Below the pieces are notes generated by a model. It saw nothing but the letters and a program-made list of their open reading frames with translations. It was not told the origin of the DNA and did no database searches. A stretch of DNA of 64,000 bases. Origin: DATFQI01 sp963831105. Its GTDB lineage: Bacteria; Actinomycetota; Thermoleophilia; Solirubrobacterales; Solirubrobacteraceae. The stretch lies in assembly GCA_963831105.1 (NCBI GenBank), contig CAWHOS010000008.1:248001-312000 (forward strand). Reading direction: 5' to 3'. Both the position numbers and the translations under genes were made by a program. Of this stretch, positions 18,241 to 27,493 are shown one piece after another. How positions within the stretch are numbered: position 1 is the first letter of the stretch; the number at the start of each line of letters is the position of its first letter.

Positions 18241-19158
18241 ATGACACGCGTGACGCTGACCGGGGCCACGGGCCTGCTCGGGACGAGGCTGGTGCGCGCC
18301 CTGCGCGAGCGCGGCGACGAGGTCACGGTCCTCAGCCGCAGCCCGGAGCGCGCCCGCGAGGCCCTCGGCGGCGACGTCGACGCCGAGGCGTGGGACCCGA
18401 CCGCCGGGCCGGCGCCCGCGGAGGCGCTCGCCGGCCGCGACGCGGTCGTGCACCTCGCCGGCGAGAACGTGGCCCAGCGCTGGAGCGCCGACGCCAAGCG
18501 CCGCATCCTCGAGTCGCGCGAGCTGGGCACCCGCCACCTCGTCGAGGGCCTGCGCGCCGCCGAGCCCCGCCCGGCCGCGCTCGTGAGCTCATCCGCCGTC
18601 GGCTACTACGGCCCGCACGGCGCCGAGCAGCTGCCCGAGGACACCCCGCCGGGCGACGACTTCCTCGCGCGCGTCTGCGTCGCGTGGGAGCGCGAGGCCC
18701 GCGCGGCCGAGGAGCTCGGGATGCGCGTCGTGCTCGTGCGCACCGGCGTCGTGCTCGACAAGGGCGGCGGCGCGCTGGGCAAGATGCTGCCCTTCTTCAA
18801 GACCGGCGTCGGCGGGCCCGTCGCCGGCGGCGAGCAGCTGATGCCGTGGATCCACGCCGACGACGTCGTCGGCATCTACCTGCGCGCGCTCGACGACGCC
18901 GCGTGGTCGGGCCCCGTCAACGCGACGGCACCGGGGCCCGTGTCCAACAAGGACTTCTCCAAGGCACTCGGCCGGGCGCTGCACCGGCCCGCGCTCGCCC
19001 CCGTCCCCGCGTTCGCGATCCAGCTGCTCTACGGCGACATGTCCGAGATCGTCACGAAGGGCCAGAACGCCGTGCCGCGGCGCACGCTCGAGCTCGGATA
19101 CCGCTACGAGCACCCGGATCTCGACGAGGCCCTTCGCTCCGCCCTCCGGTCGGACTGA
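18241..19158 (+). CDS. TIGR01777-family NAD(P)-binding epimerase-like protein
   Basis: 305 aa extended-SDR fold. N-terminal VTLTGATGLLGTRLVRALRE, then VVHLAGENVAQRWSADAK (the family signature with W and K), SSSAVGYYGPHG (Tyr of the catalytic triad region), LVRTGVVLDKGGGALGKMLP and MPWIHADDVVGIYLRAL. Bacterial members (YfcH, SulA-neighbour type) have no established reaction. Follows the malic enzyme gene by 31 bases with a GCAGGG ribosome binding site. Confidence 0.85.
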   Translation: MTRVTLTGATGLLGTRLVRALRERGDEVTVLSRSPERAREALGGDVDAEAWDPTAGPAPAEALAGRDAVVHLAGENVAQRWSADAKRRILESRELGTRHLVEGLRAAEPRPAALVSSSAVGYYGPHGAEQLPEDTPPGDDFLARVCVAWEREARAAEELGMRVVLVRTGVVLDKGGGALGKMLPFFKTGVGGPVAGGEQLMPWIHADDVVGIYLRALDDAAWSGPVNATAPGPVSNKDFSKALGRALHRPALAPVPAFAIQLLYGDMSEIVTKGQNAVPRRTLELGYRYEHPDLDEALRSALRSD

Positions 19159-19213
19159 CCGCGCGGTAGGAGGGACTGGACATACCGCGGGCCGAGCGGC
19201 CATATTGAGAGGA

Positions 19214-19552
19214 ATGCACGACCCGCTCCCTCCCGACCTCGCACGCCTGGGCGACCAGCTCGGCACCGCCACGGCGCGCGCCCGTGCGCGCGCCCGGCGC
19301 AAGGCGCTGCTGGCGCGGCTCGGGGCGACGGGCGTTGCGGCCGCGATCGCGCTGGCCATGTTCGCGCCGGGCGCGCTGCAGCCCACCGACGGGGCGCGCA
19401 CGCTCGCGATCGCCGCCGCGGGCACCGTCTACCGCCCGATGGCGTGCGACCAGCCGCGCGGCGCGACCTTCGCCGCGGCGCGGCCGTGCGCCGCGCCGGG
19501 CACGACGGACGCGACGCCGAGCGGGCTCGCCCGGCGTCTCGCCGTCCACTGA
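19214..19552 (+). CDS. small single-pass membrane protein, unknown
   Basis: 112 aa from ATG 19214; a TTG at 19207-19205 in the same frame is an alternative. An Arg/Ala-rich helix (ATARARARARRKALLARL) precedes one hydrophobic segment (TGVAAAIALAMFAPGALQ) and an Ala-rich external tail with two Cys. No family recognised; coding status rests on frame length and position between an SDR and a convergent gene. Confidence 0.4.
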   Translation: MHDPLPPDLARLGDQLGTATARARARARRKALLARLGATGVAAAIALAMFAPGALQPTDGARTLAIAAAGTVYRPMACDQPRGATFAAARPCAAPGTTDATPSGLARRLAVH

Positions 19553-19556
19553 GTCC

Positions 19557-19859
19557 TCAGGCGGAAGCGGCCCGGCTGCCCGTGGTGGAGTCGTCGCCGT
19601 CGTCGTTGTCGTCGGCGGCCGCCGCGGCGCGCGGCGCGATGTCCTCCGCCTTGCGGCGGCCGAACGGGCCGACCGTCTTCCACTTCGAGTGCGACTTCGC
19701 CGGGATCGCCAGCCAGATCACGACGCCGATGATGTGCAGCACGAGGCCGGTCGCCAGCCCCGTACGCTCGCTGAAGCCCTTGCGGTTGGCCAGATACGCC
19801 GCGACGATCGCGCAGGCCAGCCACAGGTACATCAGGATGAGTGCCCAGGATCCGATCAT
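19557..19859 (-). CDS. small membrane protein at the end of the liv operon
   Basis: 100 aa from ATG 19859, overlapping the livF stop as ATGA. Two or three hydrophobic segments (MIGSWALILMYLWLACAIVA, TGLVLHIIGVVIWLAIPA) then a charged Asp-rich tail (ADDNDDGDD). Translational coupling to livF suggests a link to the branched-chain amino-acid transporter, but no transporter subunit of this kind is known to me. Confidence 0.6.
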   Translation of the reverse strand: MIGSWALILMYLWLACAIVAAYLANRKGFSERTGLATGLVLHIIGVVIWLAIPAKSHSKWKTVGPFGRRKAEDIAPRAAAAADDNDDGDDSTTGSRAASA

Positions 19860-20566
19860 GTGCCGAGGTACGCCTTCTGGACTTCGGGGTTGGTCCGCAG
19901 CGAGGCGGAGTCGTCGGACATCGCGACCTTGCCCGTCTCGAGCACGTACGCGCGCTGTGATACCTCGAGCGCGAAGTTCGCGTTCTGCTCGACGAGCAGG
20001 ATCGTCGTGCCCTGCTTGTTGATCTCCGCGATCGTCTCGTAGATGCGCTCGGTGAGGATCGGCGAGATCCCCATCGAAGGCTCGTCGAGCAGCAGGATCT
20101 GCGGGCTGCCCATCAGCGCGCGGCCGATCGCGAGCATCTGCTGCTCGCCGCCGGACATCGTGCCCGCCTTCTGCGCCTGGCGCTCGTCCAGGCGCGGGAA
20201 CAGCTCGAACACGCGGGTCAGGTCCTTCTGGATGCCCCCGGTGTCGCGGCGCAGGAAGGCGCCGAGCTCGAGGTTCTCGCGGACCGTCATGCGCTGGAAG
20301 CACTTGCGGCCCTCCGGCGACTGGCAGACGCCGAGCCGGACGATCTCCTGCGGCGGCAGGTGCTCGATCGAGTCACCGGCGAGCCGGATCGACCCGGTCC
20401 GCGGCGGCGTCAGGCCGGAGATCGAGCGCAGCGTGGTCGACTTGCCGGCCCCGTTGGAGCCGATCAGCGTCACGCACTCGCCCTCGTCGACCTCGATGCT
20501 GATGCCCTTGAGCGCCTGGATGTTGCCGTAGTAGGTCTTGATGTCGTCGACTTCGAGGAACGCCAT
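19856..20566 (-). CDS. livF: branched-chain amino-acid ABC transporter ATPase LivF
   Basis: 236 aa, the shorter of the two ATPases. Walker A GSNGAGKST, signature MSGGEQQMLAIGRALM, Walker B ILLLDEPSMGISP. LivF and LivG energise import through LivH-LivM. AGGAGGAGC ribosome binding site precedes ATG 20566, directly after the livG stop. Very close to family length. Confidence 0.95.
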   Translation of the reverse strand: MAFLEVDDIKTYYGNIQALKGISIEVDEGECVTLIGSNGAGKSTTLRSISGLTPPRTGSIRLAGDSIEHLPPQEIVRLGVCQSPEGRKCFQRMTVRENLELGAFLRRDTGGIQKDLTRVFELFPRLDERQAQKAGTMSGGEQQMLAIGRALMGSPQILLLDEPSMGISPILTERIYETIAEINKQGTTILLVEQNANFALEVSQRAYVLETGKVAMSDDSASLRTNPEVQKAYLGT

Positions 20567-21409
20567 CTAGTGCTCCTCCTGTGAGGCCTTCTTGCCCAGG
20601 TAGGCCTCGATGACGCGCGGGTTGGCGCGCACCTCGGCCGGCTTGCCCTCGGCGATCTTCTCGCCGTGGTCGAGCACGGTGATGTGCTCGGAGACCTTCA
20701 TGATCACCTTCATGTCGTGCTCGATCAGCACGACGGTGATGCCGCGCTCGTCGCGCAGCTTGTGCATGAAGTCCGTCAGCTCGCCGGACTCCTGCGGGTT
20801 CATGCCCGCGGTCGGCTCGTCGAGCAGGAGGATCTTCGGATCGGAGGCGAGGGCGCGCGCGATCTCGACCCGCCGCTGCTCGCCGTAGGAGAGGTTGATC
20901 GCGAGCCAGTCGTGGTGACGCGGCCGCACGCCCACGTAGGAGAGCTCCTCGTGGGCCTTCTCCTTGACCGCCGCCTCCTCCTTGCGGACGGGGAAGCGGA
21001 AGATCGAGCCGAACAGGCCGCCCTTCATGCGCGAGTTCTGGCCGACCATCACGTTCTCGACCGCGCTCATGGTGCCGAACAGCCGGATGTTCTGGAACGT
21101 CCGGGCCATCCCGAGCTTCATGATCACGTCCGGGCGGTTGCCCGTGATGTTGCGCTCTTCGAGCTCGATCTTGCCGGTCGTCGGCTTGTAGTAGCCCGTC
21201 AGCATGTTGAAGAACGTCGTCTTCCCCGCGCCGTTGGGGCCGATGATCGACACGATCGAGCGCTCGGGCACGCTGAACGTGACGTCGCTGACGGCGGTCA
21301 GGCCGCCGAACTGCTTCGTCACGTTCGTCGCGTCGAGCACGAGGCGGCCGTCAGCAGCGCGCGGCTCGCCGTTCGTGGTGGTGTCCGTCGATGTCTTGTC
21401 TTCGCTCAC
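20567..21409 (-). CDS. livG: branched-chain amino-acid ABC transporter ATPase LivG
   Basis: 280 aa. Walker A IIGPNGAGKTTFFNMLTGYY, GMARTFQNIRLF, signature NLSYGEQRRVEIARALA and Walker B ILLLDEPTAGMNPQE are diagnostic of LivG. Start GTG 21409 overlaps the livM stop as GTGA. It carries an extra polar N-terminus (DKTSTDTTTNGEPRAADG) of about 20 residues compared with the usual LivG. Confidence 0.95.
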   Translation of the reverse strand: MSEDKTSTDTTTNGEPRAADGRLVLDATNVTKQFGGLTAVSDVTFSVPERSIVSIIGPNGAGKTTFFNMLTGYYKPTTGKIELEERNITGNRPDVIMKLGMARTFQNIRLFGTMSAVENVMVGQNSRMKGGLFGSIFRFPVRKEEAAVKEKAHEELSYVGVRPRHHDWLAINLSYGEQRRVEIARALASDPKILLLDEPTAGMNPQESGELTDFMHKLRDERGITVVLIEHDMKVIMKVSEHITVLDHGEKIAEGKPAEVRANPRVIEAYLGKKASQEEH

Positions 21410-22590
21410 GGTGCCTGCGCGACGAGCGCGTCCTCCGATTCGTCGTGGAGCTCCTGCTTTCGACGGCGCTCCGGGATCAGGCCCTCGGGCCGGATGATCA
21501 TCATGATCACGAGCAGGAAGCCGTAGATCGCGAAGGTGATCTGGGTGACGTCGAAGTCCAGGCCGAACTTGCTCGGCACGGTGTTGATGACGTCCGGGAT
21601 GAAGTAGAAGTTGATGTAGGTCAGCAGGATCGCGCCGACGACGACGCCCCAGATGGAGCCGAGGCCGCCGAGGATGACCATGCCGAGGATCAGGATCGAG
21701 AAGTAGAACTGGAACTGGTCCGCGTTCACCGTGTTGTTGAACGACCCGAGGAACGCGCCGGACATCCCGCCGAAGGCGGCGCCCGTGCCGTAGGCCAGCA
21801 GCTTCGTCTTCACCGCCGGGACGCCCATGGCGACCGCCGCCACCTCGTCCTCGCGCAGCGCGATCCACGCGCGGCCCAGCCGCGAGTTGCGCAGCGCGAA
21901 GCTCACCCCGAGCGCGATCAGCACGAGCACGAGCGCCGTGAAGTACCACGGTCTGAGCTCGAGCGATGTGAACGGCTCCAGGAACGGCAGGTCGATCTTG
22001 TCGACCGGCGTGATGCCCTGGCGGCCGGCGGTCAGCGGCTGGCCTCCGATCTTCAGCGCGTCGCCGTTGATCGCGATGCGGCCGATGATCTCGCCGAAGG
22101 CGAGCGTCACGATCGCGATGTAGTCGCCGCGCAGGCGCAGTGTCGGCAGGCCGATCAGCATGCCGGCGATCGTGGTCGCGATCACGGCGCAGACCAGGAT
22201 CAGGATGAAGTTCATGTGGATCCCCGGCAGCTCGGACGCTCGTCCGGCCGTGAGGATGTGGATGCCCTTCTCCCCGTTGATCTCGGCGAAGAACAGCGAG
22301 CCGAACCAGCCCATCACGTAAGCGCCGATCGCGAAGAACGCGACGAAGCCGAGGTCCAGCAGGCCGGCGAAGCCGACGATGATGTTCAGCCCCAGCGCCA
22401 TCACCGTGTAGGCGAGCGCCAGGGTGGCGGTGCCGAGCACGCTGCCGCCCGCGTCGAAGAAGAACGGGAACGCGATCGCGATCAGCACGAACAGCGGGAA
22501 CAGCGCCTTCTCCCACCAGGGCGGGAGGGCGAACCCCCTCGTGCCGACCGTGGGATCGCCTGCGGGTGCTTCTGCTGTGACTGTGCTCAT
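21406..22590 (-). CDS. livM: branched-chain amino-acid ABC transporter permease LivM
   Basis: 394 aa with about ten transmembrane helices; the motifs GLNIIVGFAGLLDLGFVAFF and ALREDEVAAVAMGV (EAA-like loop contacting the ATPase) are those of LivM. N-terminal 24 residues are cytoplasmic. ATGA overlap with livH upstream and GTGA overlap with livG downstream place it inside the operon. Confidence 0.95.
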   Translation of the reverse strand: MSTVTAEAPAGDPTVGTRGFALPPWWEKALFPLFVLIAIAFPFFFDAGGSVLGTATLALAYTVMALGLNIIVGFAGLLDLGFVAFFAIGAYVMGWFGSLFFAEINGEKGIHILTAGRASELPGIHMNFILILVCAVIATTIAGMLIGLPTLRLRGDYIAIVTLAFGEIIGRIAINGDALKIGGQPLTAGRQGITPVDKIDLPFLEPFTSLELRPWYFTALVLVLIALGVSFALRNSRLGRAWIALREDEVAAVAMGVPAVKTKLLAYGTGAAFGGMSGAFLGSFNNTVNADQFQFYFSILILGMVILGGLGSIWGVVVGAILLTYINFYFIPDVINTVPSKFGLDFDVTQITFAIYGFLLVIMMIIRPEGLIPERRRKQELHDESEDALVAQAP

Positions 22591-23669
22591 CCCGCGTCCC
22601 TCGTCTGCTCGCCCAGCAGGCCGGACGGCTTGAAGACCATGATCAGGATCAGGTAGGCGAACACCACCGCCGGCGTCCACGCCGAGCCGAGCGGGAAGAA
22701 CCCGAACAGCTCGTCGCGGTTGTCGGAGAGCTGCTGGATGAAGCCGATGATGAAGCCGCCCAGCACTGCGCCTTTGATGTTGCCGATGCCGCCCATGACC
22801 GCCGCGGTGAAGGCGATCAGGCCGGCGGTGAAGCCCTGGAAGTACCAGATCGTCGTCTGGTAGAGGGCGTAGATCAGCCCGGCGGCGCCGGCCAGCATCC
22901 CGCCCAGCAGGAAGGTCATGGAGATCGTAGTGTCGACGTTGATGCCCATCAGGCGGGCGGCCTCGGGGTCCTGCGCGGTCGCGCGCATGGCCTTGCCGAG
23001 GCGGCTGCGGCCGATGAACGCCGTCATCAGCAGCAGCAGCGGGATCGTCACGAAGATCGAGAGCAGGTCGCCGTTCGTGATCTCGACCCCGGCGATCGTG
23101 AGGACCGCGTGCTGGGATTGGATCAGGTCCGGGATGCCCTCCTGCGAGCCGCCGCGCCAGAGCAGGCCGACGTTCTGCAGGATGAAGGAGAAGCCGACCG
23201 CGGTGATCAGCGGCGCCAGCTTCGGAGCATTGCGCAATGGCCGGTAGCCGACGCGCTCGATCATCGTGTTGAGGATCCCCGAGCCGAACATCGAGATCAC
23301 GAGGCACACCAGCAGGGCGAGCGCCAGCAGCAGGTAGCTCGTGTCCTCGGTCAGGCCGAAGGTCGCGAAGAGGCTCGCGGCGATGAACGAGCCGATCATG
23401 AACACCTCGCCGTGGGCGAAGTTGATCAGCTCGACGATGCCGTAGACGAGCGTGTAGCCGATGGCCACCAGCGCCCAGATGGCGCCGTTGGAGATGCCGT
23501 CGACGAGGTTGTTTCCGATCCGCGAGAGGTCGCCGTCGTTGACCAGGTCGTAGATCGCGAAGTAGACCGGGAGGGCCAGCAGGACGGCGATCAGGCCGTA
23601 CGTGCCGATGAAGTTCCTGAGCCGGTCGCCCTTTACCGCAGGGGCTGTGGGAACGGTTGCCGCTTCCAT
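22587..23669 (-). CDS. livH: branched-chain amino-acid ABC transporter permease LivH
   Basis: 360 aa with about nine helices and the LivH segments IALVAIGYTLVYGIVELINFAHG-type (ALVAIGYTLVYGIVELIN) and ATAQDPEAARLMGINVD, the ATPase-contact loop. Longer than E. coli LivH because of an extended N-terminus and an extra loop. First permease of the operon, 77 bases after the binding-protein gene. Confidence 0.93.
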   Translation of the reverse strand: MEAATVPTAPAVKGDRLRNFIGTYGLIAVLLALPVYFAIYDLVNDGDLSRIGNNLVDGISNGAIWALVAIGYTLVYGIVELINFAHGEVFMIGSFIAASLFATFGLTEDTSYLLLALALLVCLVISMFGSGILNTMIERVGYRPLRNAPKLAPLITAVGFSFILQNVGLLWRGGSQEGIPDLIQSQHAVLTIAGVEITNGDLLSIFVTIPLLLLMTAFIGRSRLGKAMRATAQDPEAARLMGINVDTTISMTFLLGGMLAGAAGLIYALYQTTIWYFQGFTAGLIAFTAAVMGGIGNIKGAVLGGFIIGFIQQLSDNRDELFGFFPLGSAWTPAVVFAYLILIMVFKPSGLLGEQTRDAG

Positions 23670-23746
23670 AAGTTCGAAGCTTCTCAGAACGCCGAGGGCC
23701 GGGGGCGGGAAATTCCACCCCCGGCCTGCACGACGTCAGGAGCGTC

Positions 23747-25013
23747 CTAGTTGGCCGCTGCCTTGATGGTCTTGTCGAACGTCAGCTCGCCGCCCTCGAT
23801 CGAGTAGATGCCGTAGTCCGTGAGGGACGTATCGCCGTTCTCGTCGATGGAGTACGTGCCGAGCACGCTCGAGCGATCCTTCGTCTCGAAGATCGCCTTG
23901 AGCACGTCCTCCTTCTTGCCCGTGCCGGAGCGCTCGATCGCGTCCAGCGCCAGGCGCATGGCCTCGTAGCCGTAGATGGCGTACGGGTCCGGGTTCTTCT
24001 CGCTGTACTTCTTCTCGAAGTCCGAGAAGAACTGCTGGCCCTCCTCCGGGTACTCGTCCGGGGAAAGCGTGGCGACGGTCACCTTGACGCGCGACGCGAC
24101 GTTGGCGGGGATGCCGCCCTCCTTCGGGTCCGCGAAGCCGGACTCGGCGACGCCGTCAGGCCCGTAGAGCTTCGCGTCCGGCAGAGCCGCGGCGAAGTCC
24201 TTGTAGATCTGGACCGCGTTGTTGGCGGTGATGCCCGAGTAGACCATGCAGTCCGCGCCGGCGCCCTTGGCCTTGGAGGCCAGCGAGCGGTAGTTCGCCG
24301 CGTTCTTGTCGATCGCCTCGTTGGAGACCACCTCGAGGCCCTGCTCCTTCGCGGAGTTCTCGATGTTCCGCGAGAGGCCGGCCCCGTAGACCTCCTTGTC
24401 GTTCAGGACCTGCACCTTGGTGCAGCCATCCTCCTTCATGAGCGTCGCCAGCGCGGCGCCCTGGATCGTGTCCTTGGGGACGATGCGGGCGTAGGTGCGC
24501 TCGCCCGTCGGGTAGTACTTGTCCGGCTCGCCCGGCTCGGCGCCCGGCTCGTCGGTGGTGAGGCCCACGGCGGTGTTCGCCGGGGAGATCTGCGGCACGC
24601 CCGCCTCGTTGAGGATCGGGATCGAGACCGCGGAGCCGCCCGAGTTGAACTCGCCGATGTACACGGCGGTGGTGTCGTCCTGCGCCGCCTTGCGGGCGTT
24701 GGCGGAGACCGCCTCAGGAGTCCACGAGCCGGCCTGCGCCGTCGAGTCGTCGAGCGACTGGTACTTGACGGAGATGTCGCCGGCCTTGCTGCCGGTCTGC
24801 TCCAGCGCCAGCTTGATGCCGTTCACCATGGCCGTCGTCTGCGGGCGGGACGCGCCCTGCAGCGGCAGGGACGAGTAGACCGTGACGGAGCTGGCCTTGC
24901 TCGCCACCACCGCCGCCGCCGCCCCCACTGCTGTCGTCGTCACCGCACGCAGCTACGCCGAACGCGAGCGCGGCGACAAGGCAGCCGGACGCTGCCAACG
25001 AACGTGAATTCAA
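23747..25013 (-). CDS. ABC transporter substrate-binding lipoprotein (Leu/Ile/Val type), one apparent frameshift
   Basis: Begins TTG 25013 with a GAGGAGGGG ribosome binding site 4 bases before it. The start encodes a lipoprotein signal peptide with lipobox FGVAAC, then a DDDSS-polyglycine linker. In the glycine tract (about 24903-24930) the frame shifts by one extra base and continues as SSVTVYSSLPLQGASRPQTT into a type-I periplasmic-binding fold (AVYIGEFNSGGSAVSIPILN, DPYAIYGYEAMRLALDAIE). Total 1267 nt = 3n+1. It captures branched-chain amino acids or related compounds for LivHMGF; the ligand is not certain. Confidence 0.9.
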
Positions 25014-25144
25014 GGAACCCCTCCTCAGGAGTCGTATGTGGGCGGCGATTCTACGCATGCCGCGCGCCTGCGGGAGTTAAGTTGCCATGAAGGGCGGCGG
25101 AAGCCATTCGAGCGGCGAACCGCAGGGTGCGCGCGAGGAGTCTC

Positions 25145-25321
25145 TCAGGAGGGCCGGTCGGGATCCCGGTTGCCCGGGAGCGTCGGCCAGATGATGTGCG
25201 CGGCGGCGGCCACGATCAGCATCACGATCGTGATCAGGAACGCGTCGAAGGACTTCGAGCCGAGCGCCCACAGGACGATCCAGAGGGAGAGCCCGGCGGT
25301 GAGGGTGAGGAGCACGCCCAT
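25145..25321 (-). CDS. 58-aa two-helix membrane protein
   Basis: Small gene found by translating the gap: ATG 25321, TGA 25147-25145. Two hydrophobic segments, GVLLTLTAGLSLWIVLWALG and FLITIVMLIVAAAAHIIWP, separated by SKSFDA, then a short polar tail (NRDPDRPS). It stands on the same strand as trpA (upstream, across a palindromic element) and the liv operon (downstream). Unknown function. Confidence 0.55.
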   Translation of the reverse strand: MGVLLTLTAGLSLWIVLWALGSKSFDAFLITIVMLIVAAAAHIIWPTLPGNRDPDRPS

Positions 25322-25336
25322 GTCGGCGCGCAGCCT

Positions 25337-25487
25337 AGCGGACGTCGCCGGAGGGAGCGAGGGACCTGCGGCTCGACGTCGCAGCGGTCAGTTCTTCAGA
25401 GCTGATCGGCCTGAACAGATCGACCGTTCGCGGCACGCGGCCGGCACTCCCACCCCCTACCCAGCCGCCGTTGACGTTGACGTTCGC
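25337..25487. repeat. intergenic palindromic element, copy A (after trpA)
   Basis: On the minus strand it follows the trpA stop by 4 bases with GGCGAACGTCAACGTCAACG, in which AACGTC is duplicated, then GGCGGCTGGGTAGGGGGTGGGAG. An imperfect hairpin around CGGTC...GACCG (25386-25424) carries a GGCCTGA loop, and the far side has GGGAGCGAGGGA as in copy D. See copies B, C, D. Confidence 0.65.
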
Positions 25488-25492
25488 CGCGG

Positions 25493-26297
25493 CTAGCGCG
25501 ACAACCCGGCCGCGAGCTCCGCGACCACCTCGCCGACCGCCGCGGCGGGGTCGGCGCCGGCCTCGGCGGCCGCGCGCACGAGCCGGGAGCCGACGATCAC
25601 GCCGTCGGCGCCGGCGTCGGCGGCGGCGCGGGCCTGCTCGGGCGTGGAGATGCCGAAGCCGAGCGCGACCGGCGCGTTCGTCGAGGCCTTGGCGCGCGCG
25701 ATCAGCTCGGCTGCGTCGCCGCCGCTGCGCTCCCCGGTCGTGCCGGTGACGGAGACGGTGTAGAGGAACCCCCGGGCGCGGGCGCCGATCGCGGCCAGCC
25801 GGTCGTCGGGCGTGGTCGGCGCGGCGAGCGGCACGAGCGCGACGCCGGCGGCGTCGCAGGCGGCGAGCACCGCCGGGAGCCTCCTCGAGCGGGAGGTCGG
25901 GGACGATCAGGCCGCTGATGCGGCGCACCGCGAGCTCGTCCGCGAACCGCTCGACGCCGCGGGCGAGCATCGGGTTCGCGTAACACATCAGCACGACCGG
26001 GAGCCGGTGCGCGAGCCGCGCGCCGACCTCGAGCACGTGGTGCAGGGTGGCGCCGGCCGCGAGCGCGCGGGTGCCCGCGGCGTGGATGACCGGCCCGTCG
26101 GCCAGCGGGTCCGAGAACGGCACGCCCAGCTCCACCAGGTCGGCGCCCGCGTCCGCGTAGGCCTCGCCGATCCGGGCGGACGCCTCGACGTCAGGGAAGC
26201 CGCCCATCAGGTACGGCATCAGCGCGGCGCGGCCGGGGGCGCCCGCGAAGGCGGCCGCGATCCGCTCGATCCCCGTGTCGGTGGCGGCGGCGCTCAC
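25493..26297 (-). CDS. trpA: tryptophan synthase alpha chain (one apparent frameshift)
   Basis: Cleaves indole-3-glycerol phosphate to indole and glyceraldehyde-3-phosphate and passes indole to TrpB. Motifs: LMPYLMGGFPD (catalytic Glu replaced by the family-variable position), DLVELGVPFSDPLADGPVI, SGLIVPDLPLEEAP, then after one surplus base near 25878-25882 VLAACDAAGVALVPLAAPTT, GFLYTVSVTGTTGER and GADGVIVGSRLV. GTG 26297 overlaps the trpB stop (GTGA). 805 nt = 3n+1. Last gene of the trp cluster. Confidence 0.92.
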
Positions 26298-27493
26298 GAG
26301 CCGCGCCCGATCGCGTCGAGCGCCTCCGCGAGATCCTTGTCGCCGCGGCCGCTCAGGCAGATCAGGTCGATGTGGTCCGCCTCGCCGCGCACCTCCTCCG
26401 CCCCGGGCCCGAGCGCCCACGCGACCGCGTGGGAGGACTCGAGCGCCGGCACGATCCCCTCGAGCTTCGCGACGCGCTGGAACGCCGCCAGCGCCTCGGC
26501 GTCGGTGACCGCGACGTAGCGCGCGCGGCCCGTGTCGCGCAGGTGCGCGTGCTCGGGGCCGGTGCCCGGATAGTCGAGCCCGGCGGAGATCGAGTGCGCC
26601 TCGAGGATCTGGCCGTCCTCGTCCTGCATGATCGCCGAGTAGGCGCCGTGCAGCACCCCGCCGCGGCCGCCGAGCGTCAGCGGCGCGCCGTGGCGGCCGG
26701 TCTCGATCCCGTCGCCGGCGGCCTCCACGCCGACCAGCGCGACCTCGGCGTCGCCCGTGAACGGGACGAAGATGCCGATCGCGTTCGAGCCGCCCCCGAC
26801 GCACGCGATCACGCGCGACGGCAGCCGGCCGATCGCCTCGAGCGCCTGCGCGCGCGCCTCGTCGCCGATCACCCGCTGCAGGTCGCGCACGAGCGCCGGG
26901 AACGGCGCCGGGCCGACCGCTGAGCCGATCACGTAGTGGGTGTCGCCGACGTTGGCGACCCAGTCGCGGATCGCGGCCGAGACCGCCTCCTTGAGCGTGC
27001 GCGCCCCCGCGTCGACGGGCTCCACGGTGGCGCCCATCAGCCCCATCCGCTCGACGTTGGGCTTCTGGCGGCGCATGTCCTCCGTGCCCATGTAGACGAC
27101 GCACTCGACGCCGAGCAGCGCGCACGCGGTCGCCGTCGCGACGCCGTGCTGGCCCGCGCCGGTCTCCGCGATGATCCGCGTCTTGCCCATCCGCTTGGCC
27201 AGCAGGCACTGGCCGAGCGCGTTGTTGATCTTGTGCGCGCCCGTGTGCAGCAGGTCCTCGCGCTTGAGGTAGACGGGGTGGCCGACCTCGGCCGACAGGC
27301 GCTTGGCGTGGTAGAGCGGAGTCGGGCGCCCGGCGAAGTCGCGCAGCAGCGTGCCGAGCTCCTCCAGGAAGCCCGGGTCCTCGCGGGCGGCGACCCACGC
27401 GGCCTCGAGCTCGGTCAGCGCCGGCATCAGGGTCTCGGGCACGTACTGGCCCCCGTAGGGACCGAAGCGGTGCTCGACGGGAGCGGCGCTCAC
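26294..27493 (-). CDS. trpB: tryptophan synthase beta chain
   Basis: 399 aa PLP enzyme that condenses indole with serine. PLP lysine is Lys88 in LLHTGAHKINNALGQ; the phosphate loop CVGGGSNAIG and ETGAGQHGVATA are present, as expected for TrpB1. N-terminal FGPYGGQYVPETLMPAL fits a start at GTG 27493, which overlaps the trpF stop. Confidence 0.96.
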   Translation of the reverse strand: MSAAPVEHRFGPYGGQYVPETLMPALTELEAAWVAAREDPGFLEELGTLLRDFAGRPTPLYHAKRLSAEVGHPVYLKREDLLHTGAHKINNALGQCLLAKRMGKTRIIAETGAGQHGVATATACALLGVECVVYMGTEDMRRQKPNVERMGLMGATVEPVDAGARTLKEAVSAAIRDWVANVGDTHYVIGSAVGPAPFPALVRDLQRVIGDEARAQALEAIGRLPSRVIACVGGGSNAIGIFVPFTGDAEVALVGVEAAGDGIETGRHGAPLTLGGRGGVLHGAYSAIMQDEDGQILEAHSISAGLDYPGTGPEHAHLRDTGRARYVAVTDAEALAAFQRVAKLEGIVPALESSHAVAWALGPGAEEVRGEADHIDLICLSGRGDKDLAEALDAIGRGS

